A program made the position numbers and the translations under genes. 64,000 bases of DNA from Prevotella bivia DSM 20514 (lineage in GTDB: Bacteria; Bacteroidota; Bacteroidia; Bacteroidales; Bacteroidaceae), in contig NZ_JH660660.1 of assembly GCF_000262545.1 (NCBI RefSeq), forward strand, positions 892,975 through 956,974, read 5' to 3'. Every line of letters starts with the position of its first letter. Position 1 is the first letter of the stretch. The notes below the pieces were generated by a model. That model was not told where the DNA came from. It made no database searches and saw only the letters and a program-made list of their open reading frames with translations. Shown here piece after piece: positions 17,577 through 24,664 of this stretch.

Positions 17577-17996
17577 TTACTTTGTTGCAACGCTATCCTT
17601 TTTGAAAGAATCGGAGATGCCCTTGCCAAGCTTTTTAAAGAATTTCTTACCACTTTGTCCAACTTTTCTCGTCGCTTCACCCAGCGTTTTCCACTCGCGT
17701 TTAGCCACAGTGCTGACACCTTTTCCAAATTCTTTCAGACCATGTCTGGCTTGTAGCTCACCAGAGTCGGGGCTTTCTGTTGTGGTAGTCTTGGTGTGTT
17801 GAGGCGTAGGAACAGTTGTTGTACGTGTTGTAGTAGTTGTAGTTACGGTGGTAACAGTTTTAGTTCTTACCGTACCACTATTCTTTTTCACTAAGTTGGG
17901 TGAAGCTCCTGCCACACCGCTGTATTGACTTTGCGCACTAGCCGATAGGCTTACGGCTGCTAAAGTAATAATAATAGCCATCCTTGTTGTTTTCAT
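17577..17996 (-). CDS. Small secreted Thr-rich basic protein of unknown function
   Basis: No family was recognised for this 139-residue protein. It has a signal peptide (about 1-22, ending SLSASAQ) and then a strikingly Thr-rich low-complexity stretch (about 42-78, including runs of six Thr). The lysine-rich C-terminal half (about 85-139) contains GKKFFKKLGKGISDSFKK and could form an amphipathic helix. DSV near the end matches the D(S/T)(A/I/L/V/M/T) O-glycosylation motif known from Bacteroides. Thr-rich segments of exported proteins are often glycosylated linkers, so a surface or periplasmic role is inferred. The gene stands alone. Confidence 0.7.
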   Translation of the reverse strand: MKTTRMAIIITLAAVSLSASAQSQYSGVAGASPNLVKKNSGTVRTKTVTTVTTTTTTRTTTVPTPQHTKTTTTESPDSGELQARHGLKEFGKGVSTVAKREWKTLGEATRKVGQSGKKFFKKLGKGISDSFKKDSVATK

Positions 17997-18051
17997 CTTT
18001 TTTCCTTATTACTATGTTATTCTTATGATCGGATAGCGAAAAAATCGCTTT

Positions 18052-18834
18052 TTATTTCTTCATAACGTTGCGAACCAAGAAACCTAAGTGGTGGAAAGTA
18101 GTTTTTATTACCCCATAATGCTTACACATTACCTTGTAACGCTCTATCAATGATGCACGATGATGTTGTGTTGTTTGTCCCTCTTCGAGATAGTTTGCCA
18201 CTACGGCATGCACGTTTCGTAGAGACAAGCCATGACGTTCGCCCTCTTTCATCACCCTAATGCACCAATCCACATCTGACGAATAGCGATAGCGTGTATT
18301 GTAAGGTAGCTTTTTGGCTATGTCTGTTCGTGCATAAAAGGCTTGATGACACACGAGCATCCCTTCTTCGAACGATTGCCATGTAAGCTCTTCTGGAGGC
18401 TCTAAATGGCGGTGATAAAGAAAGATACCGTCTTTGTCAATAATGTCGGTATTGCCATATACCACAGCAGGACTTTCCTCCCCATCTCCCGGAAGGGCTA
18501 CTGTAGCCACTTTATCCAATGTTTCTGTGTCTGGAAAACGATCGCCAGCGTTGAGGAAAACAATGTAAGTTCCTGTGGCTTTTTGTAAGCCTTTATTCAT
18601 TGCATCGTAAAGCCCTTTATCGGGTTCGCTCTGTATCAAGACTGTGTGTCCATTCTCTGCTTTGTCAGAAAAGGCTTGGTAGTCGCGTGCCATTTGCACC
18701 GTATTATCCTTTGAAGCACCATCTATAATGATATGCTCTACATGAGAATAGTCTTGCATAAGCACACTGTCAAGGGTAGGCTGCAAAACTTTTTCGGCGT
18801 TGTAGGTAATGGTTACGACGGAGAAAGTAATCAT
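18052..18834 (-). CDS. Family 2 glycosyltransferase
   Basis: This 260-residue GT-A fold enzyme starts ITFSVVTITYNAEKVLQPTLDSVL, with the nucleotide-sugar motifs DGASKDNT and SEPDKGLYDAMNKG (the WcaE-like form) and an FLNAGDRF segment as its acidic metal-binding motif. No transmembrane segments are seen, so it acts at the cytoplasmic membrane face. Donor and acceptor are unknown. Its start codon overlaps the stop of the upstream glycosyltransferase by 4 bases, which indicates translational coupling. The pair resembles WcaE/WcaC-like enzymes of exopolysaccharide synthesis, but no wider polysaccharide cluster is present here. Confidence 0.9.
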   Translation of the reverse strand: MITFSVVTITYNAEKVLQPTLDSVLMQDYSHVEHIIIDGASKDNTVQMARDYQAFSDKAENGHTVLIQSEPDKGLYDAMNKGLQKATGTYIVFLNAGDRFPDTETLDKVATVALPGDGEESPAVVYGNTDIIDKDGIFLYHRHLEPPEELTWQSFEEGMLVCHQAFYARTDIAKKLPYNTRYRYSSDVDWCIRVMKEGERHGLSLRNVHAVVANYLEEGQTTQHHRASLIERYKVMCKHYGVIKTTFHHLGFLVRNVMKK

Positions 18835-20105
18835 AATTTATAATTTTTGTAAGCTAAAGCTTCATAATATACATTGATATATTGCTCGGCTACATTGCGT
18901 TCGGAATACGTATGTTGCACCTTTCCTACGGCTGATGTGGAGAGATGCAGGTAGTCGGCATCGGAAAGCACCCAATGAATGCCTTTTGCTAGATCGGCTG
19001 CATCGCGCTCTTTTGCAACATAGCCATTTTCTAAATGGTCAATCATCTCTGGTATTCCGCCCACTTTGAAGCTAACACAAGGAATGCCACATGCCATAGC
19101 TTCCATAATAGTGTTGGGTAGATTATCCTCAAGTGAAGGTAAAACAAAGACATTAGCAGCGTTATATACATCGCGGATTTTTTCTTGGTCGGCTACATAT
19201 CCGAGAGGATATGTAGGCAAAGCAAGCTTGTTGGCAATCTCTTCAGCATGTCCACCAAGAATGGTAATGCAGGTGTTTTCCTTCATTGCTGGGTGCTCTT
19301 TCGATATTTGTTCGATAGCCTCAATGAAGAGTTCCATACCCTTTCTCGTGTCGGTAACACGCTGGGAAACGAAGAGTATCACGTTTTTATCTGTAGGAAT
19401 ACCTAGTTTTTTGCGTGCTTCATACTTGTCTTGTGGTAAGAAAATAGTGGTATCAATAGGGTTGGGAATGCTCTGTACAGCATGTTCTTTTAATAGTTTG
19501 CTGCGTTTTGCTTCCCTGCAAAGCCATCTACTGCATGTTACAAAATAGATATGTCCACGATCATATACCTTGCTTTTTTTATTCCATACAGTGGCTGCAA
19601 GATCATTATTTGAGCCACCGTAGGGAAGAAGTGAGCAGTTATGGCATCCTTCTTCGTAGTATTTGCAGCCACGCGCATAGTGGCAAATAGCTGTTGCTGG
19701 CCACAGATCGTGCATAGTCCATATTATGGCTTTCCCCGACTTGATAATCTTTTGAATACCATCGAGCGATAGCATACCTTGGTTTATCCACGACAAATGA
19801 ATGACATCGGCTTCTTTAAATTCTGGAAGCTTGGTTATATCCACCCCAGAATTGGCAATATCTATTTCGAAAAGGTGTTGCTTGTTGAAGTGAAGTTTAG
19901 CATAAATGCACAGGCGTTCCCACAAAAAGTGCCATTTTGTTCGCCACGATTTACGAAGTCCAACAACTGTAAGTTTGTCGGTTTCTTTCTCTCGTACTAG
20001 CATCTTTGCCTTTACACCTTGCTTGTTTAAGGCGTTAAGGAGACGATTAGCAGCCACAGCAGCACCACCCGTCTGTTCGCTTGTATTTACAATTAGAATG
20101 CGCAT
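18831..20105 (-). CDS. Family 4 (GT-B) glycosyltransferase, WcaC-like
   Basis: A 424-residue GT-B enzyme. The N-terminal domain begins MRILIVNTSEQTGGAAVAANRLL, followed by WTMHDLWPATAICHYARGC with clustered cysteines, typical of WcaC-like proteins. The C-terminal nucleotide-binding domain has FVSQRVTDTRKGMELF and the EX7E motif in LEDNLPNTIMEAMACGIPCV. It likely transfers a hexose in surface polysaccharide synthesis; the substrate is unknown. It is the first gene of a two-gene operon with a good promoter (20167-20197), overlapping the GT2 gene by 4 bases. Confidence 0.9.
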   Translation of the reverse strand: MRILIVNTSEQTGGAAVAANRLLNALNKQGVKAKMLVREKETDKLTVVGLRKSWRTKWHFLWERLCIYAKLHFNKQHLFEIDIANSGVDITKLPEFKEADVIHLSWINQGMLSLDGIQKIIKSGKAIIWTMHDLWPATAICHYARGCKYYEEGCHNCSLLPYGGSNNDLAATVWNKKSKVYDRGHIYFVTCSRWLCREAKRSKLLKEHAVQSIPNPIDTTIFLPQDKYEARKKLGIPTDKNVILFVSQRVTDTRKGMELFIEAIEQISKEHPAMKENTCITILGGHAEEIANKLALPTYPLGYVADQEKIRDVYNAANVFVLPSLEDNLPNTIMEAMACGIPCVSFKVGGIPEMIDHLENGYVAKERDAADLAKGIHWVLSDADYLHLSTSAVGKVQHTYSERNVAEQYINVYYEALAYKNYKL

Positions 20106-20166
20106 TGTGCTATATTTATTTGGTTCGAACTCGTTATTGCCTCTGAAAAGCAGTTACAAGTATGTG

Positions 20167-20197
20167 CAAACTTACACAAAAAGGTTGAACTTCACAA
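20167..20197 (-). promoter_or_regulatory. Promoter of the glycosyltransferase pair
   Basis: On the minus strand: TTG (20195-20197), 20 bases, then TAAGTTTG (20167-20174). Transcription would start near 20160, about 55 bases before the gene. Confidence 0.7.
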
Positions 20198-20410
20198 AGT
20201 AATTGCGTGGGTTTAAAGTAAAAATAGGGTATTTTTAGAATACTAACGGCGGTGAGGTTGTATATTTATTACAACAAAACGAGTATATAATATTTTTGTT
20301 GCATATATATAGTTGTGTGGTAAAGGAGTTGTTTTTGTAAAGTAGGTCATAAACGATAAAAATGTAACTTGCTAGTGTTTACGCACACAATTGCGTTTGA
20401 CTTATATCAA
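20198..20410. other. Intergenic stretch, nothing firm
   Basis: AT-rich region with no gene. A palindromic AAAAATAGGGTATTTTT-like patch near 20220 loosely resembles the TAGGG elements at 20411-20448. Confidence 0.4.
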
Positions 20411-20448
20411 GAAAATAGGGTTTTTCCTAAAAAAGTAGGGTTTTCCCC
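20411..20448 (+). repeat. Paired TAGGGTTTTYCC elements upstream of a promoter
   Basis: AAAATAGGGTTTTTCCT and AAGTAGGGTTTTCCCC have their TAGGG cores 20 bp apart. Each contains a short dyad, and the pair lies directly upstream of the -33 TTG at 20449. They could be activator sites; no factor is known from the sequence. Confidence 0.45.
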
Positions 20449-20479
20449 TTGCGGCTTTCTAAACTTCTGCATACCTTTG
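20449..20479 (+). promoter_or_regulatory. Promoter of an orphan non-coding transcript
   Basis: TTG (20449-20451), 20 bases, then TACCTTTG (20472-20479), a full match to the Bacteroidetes promoter. There is no plus-strand gene downstream before the terminator at 20644-20684. Confidence 0.75.
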
Positions 20480-20485
20480 CATCAT

Positions 20486-20684
20486 CAAAAGGTTAATAGA
20501 TTGTTTAGGTTAGTAATAATAGATTTAGGTTTTTAGTTATTTTATTTAGGTAAATGTTTAATAAGATTGTTCAGGAATAACAAAGGCAACCGTGAGGCTC
20601 CCTTCTTTTAAACACGAACTTTTTATATTATTAAACATACATTAAACGCCAGAGCTCGCTAGAGAGTTTTGGCGTTATTTTTTG
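20486..20684 (+). ncRNA. Candidate small RNA, about 200 nt
   Basis: The interval begins just after a consensus promoter and ends in an intrinsic terminator: AACGCCA (20645-20651) pairs with TGGCGTT (20670-20676), followed by ATTTTTTTG. No open frame of useful length is present and the next gene is on the other strand. Size and layout are comparable to 6S RNA or the Bacteroidales-1 RNA motif, but I cannot confirm membership by eye. An internal GGCAACCGTGAGGCTCCC segment is the most GC-rich and conserved-looking part. Confidence 0.6.
20644..20684 (+). terminator. Terminator of the candidate small RNA
   Basis: Stem AACGCCA/TGGCGTT with an inner CTC/GAG extension, followed by a run of seven Ts. 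Confidence 0.8.
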
Positions 20685-20708
20685 TAATATTTGGTAGTAG
20701 AAATGATA

Positions 20709-20748
20709 AGTGGTGATAAGTATTTTAACAATTATACTTACCACCACT
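20709..20748 (-). terminator. Hairpin terminator after the SusA-like gene
   Basis: AGTGGTGATAAGTAT (20709-20723) pairs with ATACTTACCACCACT (20734-20748) with one mismatch. The T-run on the minus strand is modest. Confidence 0.6.
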
Positions 20749-20765
20749 TGTTATGTGCTATCTTT

Positions 20766-22631
20766 TTAGAACTCTAATATCATCACACCGCTTTGTGGGA
20801 GCGTAATGTTCTGTGTGAGATCCACTTTCTGACCAGTGAGAATATCTGTGGCAACAGTGGCAGATCCTATCAACTCAGCATAGTGTTTTACTTGTAGCTG
20901 AGCTTCTTTGCGTGTTCCATTCTCCACTGTCATTACCGTTTTCCCACCATATTGACGTGCCAAAACATAGATTCCTTTGAGCGGAACAAATTGCGTTTGT
21001 GTGCCTTTGCTAATCACTTCATTGCCTTTTCGCCATTGTAGCAAACGAGAAACCCAGTCGAACATAGCGTTTTCAGCAGTAGTTCTGCCTTCTTTGGTAA
21101 ACTTATTTTGAGTATCTCCTGCAAAACCACCAGGGAAATCCTTACGTACATTACCATCAGTAACGGCTTTTGTACCATTCATTAAGATCTCAGAGCCATA
21201 ATATAATTGTGGTGTACGCTTCATTGTGAGCAACAGCGCATAGGCTTGTTTTAGGAAGGTAGCATCCTTTTCATCGCCTAAGAAGCGGTCAGTATCATGG
21301 TTTTCGACAAATGCTAGCACACTAGCTGGGTTAGGATAGAGATAGTCTAGCCCTAAAGAGGTATAAATCTTGGCAAACCCGTCATCCCATTGATTAGTTT
21401 CTTCATGCTTTATTCGGTTGATACGGTCGAAGAAAGCAAAGTCCATCACTGACTTTAGGTTGCTGTTTTTATCGCTCAGCTTACTGTCTTTTTGCCATGC
21501 AGCTGTGTAAGAAGGTTCGGTAACCCATGTTTCACCAACAGTATTAAAGTTAGGATATTCTTTGTTAAGCACCTCTAACCAATGCGCCATAGCATCACGG
21601 TCAGTATATGGGTAGGTATCCATTCTGATACCATCAATACCTGCATTTTCAATCCACCATACTGAGTTTTGTATCAAATACTTCATCACATAAGGGTTCT
21701 TTTGATTAAGATCGGGCATAGATGCGACAAACCATCCATTCGTAGTTTCGTCTAAATCCACTTTACTAGCATAAGGATCTAAGACCGAGTTGAGTTTAAA
21801 AGAAGTTTGTAAGCCATAATTTGGATAGTTAAACCAGTCCTTTGAAGGCATATCTTTGTTCCAAGGGTGATAACTTCCGCAATGGTTAAAGATCATATCC
21901 ATCACTACTTTCATACCTTTGCTATGGCACGCTTCAATAAGATTTTTATAGTCTTCATTCGTTCCAAAGCGTGGATCTACACGGTAATAATTGGTAGTAG
22001 CATAACCATGATACGAGCTATGCTTACCGTTTTCCGCAGGCATATCGTTTTCAAGTACAGGGGTAAACCATAGTGCTGTAACACCAAGCGATGTGAAATA
22101 ATCGAGGTGTTGGCGAACACCTTCCAAGTCGCCACCATGTCTTAGGCTTGGTTCTTGTCGGTTACACAGTTGGTCGCGCATACCTTTTATCACATCGTTT
22201 TTAGGATTTCCGTTAGCAAAACGATCGGGCATCAATAGATAAAGCACATCGGTATTGTCAAATCCCTTACGGTCTTTCCCTGCCATTTGTCGTGTTTTTA
22301 GCTCGTATGGCTTTGAGAATTTCTTACCTTTATTAGTAAAGTTGAGCTTAATCTGTCCTGCCTTTGCATCTGAAAGATTAAGATATAAGAGGAGATAATT
22401 AGGCGAATCAAGGCGAACTATAGAGTCGAGTTTTACGCCTCCACCCTCTATTTGCACATTAGCTGTTTTGATACCTTCTCCATATATCATAAGTTGTAAG
22501 CTAGGATCTTGCATTCCCACATACCAATTAGTGGGTTCTATGCGATCGATAGTAGTTCTTTTTTGTGCTTCTGTGTTAGTTGTTAGGAACATTAAGCTCG
22601 CTAAAATCATTAAAAATGCTTCTTTCTTCAT
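20766..22631 (-). CDS. susA: SusA-like neopullulanase/alpha-amylase (GH13)
   Basis: A 621-residue GH13 enzyme with a signal peptide (1-22). The N-terminal beta domain is of the cyclomaltodextrinase type (about 27-115: RIEPTNWYVGMQDPSLQLMIYG), and a catalytic (beta/alpha)8 barrel follows. Catalytic residues are Asp338 in GIRMDTYPYTD, Glu367 in VGETW and Asp446 in VENHDTDR; VVMDMIFNHCG is conserved region I. A C-terminal beta domain ends the protein. It should cleave imported maltodextrins and pullulan-type oligosaccharides in the periplasm. It is the last of three starch-enzyme genes in a row (61 bases after the pullulanase gene). Confidence 0.92.
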   Translation of the reverse strand: MKKEAFLMILASLMFLTTNTEAQKRTTIDRIEPTNWYVGMQDPSLQLMIYGEGIKTANVQIEGGGVKLDSIVRLDSPNYLLLYLNLSDAKAGQIKLNFTNKGKKFSKPYELKTRQMAGKDRKGFDNTDVLYLLMPDRFANGNPKNDVIKGMRDQLCNRQEPSLRHGGDLEGVRQHLDYFTSLGVTALWFTPVLENDMPAENGKHSSYHGYATTNYYRVDPRFGTNEDYKNLIEACHSKGMKVVMDMIFNHCGSYHPWNKDMPSKDWFNYPNYGLQTSFKLNSVLDPYASKVDLDETTNGWFVASMPDLNQKNPYVMKYLIQNSVWWIENAGIDGIRMDTYPYTDRDAMAHWLEVLNKEYPNFNTVGETWVTEPSYTAAWQKDSKLSDKNSNLKSVMDFAFFDRINRIKHEETNQWDDGFAKIYTSLGLDYLYPNPASVLAFVENHDTDRFLGDEKDATFLKQAYALLLTMKRTPQLYYGSEILMNGTKAVTDGNVRKDFPGGFAGDTQNKFTKEGRTTAENAMFDWVSRLLQWRKGNEVISKGTQTQFVPLKGIYVLARQYGGKTVMTVENGTRKEAQLQVKHYAELIGSATVATDILTGQKVDLTQNITLPQSGVMILEF

Positions 22632-22692
22632 ATTGTGATAATGAGTTATAGGAGTTATATTAAAATAGGCTTATTATAAGATTTCAATACTC

Positions 22693-24606
22693 TTAGTTGT
22701 GTAGGATCAGTGCTGATTGGCGATCTATCATCACTTCACCCCCTTCCATCTCACCAAGACCACTCTCTTTTACCTGTCCATTTGCGCAGACAATAGTATA
22801 TTTTCCTGTTGGGATTTGTACCGATTTGAGGTCATTGCTACCATTAAGGATCACATAAATGTCTTTCCATTGGTCGCCTCCTGCATGATTTTTAAGTCGG
22901 AAAGCTACTAAACAGTCTTGCGTTGGTAAAAATTCTAGGTGCTGACGAACAAGGTTTGCATCACCCAAGCGAAAGGCTTTATGTGCCTTTCTAAGTGCTA
23001 TCAATCCTTTGTAATAATCGAATACATCGGGGTAAGTTGTTAGGTTGTTCCAATCAAGATGATTGATTGAGTCAGGCGATTTAAATGAATTATGCACCCC
23101 TTTCTTATCTCTTAACATCTCTTCACCTGACAACATAAACGGAATACCTTGTGAAGTAAACACCGCTGTTTGAGCCAATTTATCCAAGCGTATCAGTGCT
23201 TCCTTGTCGTACTCTGCTTCAGGAATAGATGTTTTGATGCGATCGACAAGGCACATATCGTCATGGCAACTCACATAAGCTATCATTTGTGTAGGTTGAA
23301 GTGCCCAAGGCTGTTTAGAATAGTTTACCTTTGAATAGTCCACTTGTGGATGAGCTACCATACCAGCGATGCCTGCTTTCACACTTTCCTCTAAGCCTTT
23401 TACACCACCGAGGAAACCTGCTTGATGATCATCGGAGAAAGGACCGCGTAGCGCATCACGCAAATCGTCAGAGAAAGCAGCAATACCATGTAGTTTAGGG
23501 GTATTTGCTTTTATAGCCAACTGTTCGGTAGGAATGGCACAAGTACCAGCACTCCACCCCTCACCATAGATAAATATCTGTGGGTCGATGGCTGAAAGTT
23601 CTTTGCGAACCTCATTCATAGTTTCAATATCATGCACCCCCATAAGGTCAAAACGAAATCCATCAATATGATATTCGTCCACCCAATACTTCACACTCTC
23701 TAGGATAAACTGGCGCATCAAAGGCTTTTCGCTAGCCGTTTCGTTACCACAACCACTGCCATTGCTAGGCTTTCCATCTGCAGTGTAGCGATAATAAGCT
23801 CGTGGATAAGTACGTTCAAAGTTGCTATTTGCGATGTCCATAGTGTGATTATATACCACATCAAGGATTACGCGAATGCCTGCCTTGTGCAAAGCCTGCA
23901 CCATTTGCTTAAACTCCGTAATACGTCTTGTAGGCGAATTTGCATCATACGAGTAGCTACCCTCTGGCACATTATAGTTTAATGGGTCGTAGCCCCAATT
24001 ATATTGAGGCACATTTGGTTGCGACTCATCTACCGAAGCATAATCGAATGAAGGCAAGATATGCACCGCATTGATGCCCAATTCCTTCAAATGCTTGATA
24101 GCTTTCTGTTCTGTTAAGGCAAGAAACTTGCCCTTATGTACCAATCCTGAAGATGGATCTATAGAGAAATCGCGGTGGTGCATCTCATAAATCACAATAT
24201 CGGCAAAACTCTTTGTAGGCACTCTTTGGTCGGTTTCCCACCCTGTTGGGTTAGTTTCCTTCATAGCTACCACAGCTCCTCGCTTGCCATTCACGCCTAC
24301 TGCCTTAGCGAAAACACCAGGAGTTTCACCCTTGCCAATGTCAAACGTGTAGAAAATGCCACGCAGGTCGCCATTCACCGTAGCGCTCCATTTGTCTTTT
24401 CCAATCTCCTTCATCTTCACCTTTTTATACGCTTTTCCTTTTTGTCCATCTTTATAAAGACGTAAAACAGGCTTCGAAGGCGCATTAAGGCAGAATGTAG
24501 TGGCTTGTTTAGTGTAGCTCACTTCGTTGAAAATACCCTGTGCTTTTACCCCTTGTGCTAGTAAAATAGAAGCAAAGGCAGCAACTAAGTAATGTCTTAT
24601 TCTCAT
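22693..24606 (-). CDS. pulA: Type I pullulanase
   Basis: The 637-residue protein has a signal peptide (1-22) and a CBM48-like N-terminal domain (about 28-120). Its GH13_14 catalytic domain is marked by the type I pullulanase signature YNWGYDP (202-208), nucleophile Asp320 in GFRFDLMGVHD, acid/base Glu349 in YGEGW, and SCHDDMCLVD for the transition-state Asp. It debranches alpha-1,6 linkages of pullulan, amylopectin-derived dextrins or glycogen in the periplasm. It lies 58 bases after malQ and 61 bases before susA on the minus strand, and is part of the same locus. Confidence 0.94.
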   Translation of the reverse strand: MRIRHYLVAAFASILLAQGVKAQGIFNEVSYTKQATTFCLNAPSKPVLRLYKDGQKGKAYKKVKMKEIGKDKWSATVNGDLRGIFYTFDIGKGETPGVFAKAVGVNGKRGAVVAMKETNPTGWETDQRVPTKSFADIVIYEMHHRDFSIDPSSGLVHKGKFLALTEQKAIKHLKELGINAVHILPSFDYASVDESQPNVPQYNWGYDPLNYNVPEGSYSYDANSPTRRITEFKQMVQALHKAGIRVILDVVYNHTMDIANSNFERTYPRAYYRYTADGKPSNGSGCGNETASEKPLMRQFILESVKYWVDEYHIDGFRFDLMGVHDIETMNEVRKELSAIDPQIFIYGEGWSAGTCAIPTEQLAIKANTPKLHGIAAFSDDLRDALRGPFSDDHQAGFLGGVKGLEESVKAGIAGMVAHPQVDYSKVNYSKQPWALQPTQMIAYVSCHDDMCLVDRIKTSIPEAEYDKEALIRLDKLAQTAVFTSQGIPFMLSGEEMLRDKKGVHNSFKSPDSINHLDWNNLTTYPDVFDYYKGLIALRKAHKAFRLGDANLVRQHLEFLPTQDCLVAFRLKNHAGGDQWKDIYVILNGSNDLKSVQIPTGKYTIVCANGQVKESGLGEMEGGEVMIDRQSALILHN

Positions 24607-24664
24607 ATTTTTTTATTTGCTAAAGACCTTGATGCTTCTAAAAACATCAAGGTCTAGGTTATCA

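Noticed and set aside
18034..18056. AGCGA/TCGCT hairpin with T-run near the end of the GT2 gene
   Set aside because: The T-run is on the plus strand while both adjacent genes are on the minus strand, and the stem is only 5 bp.
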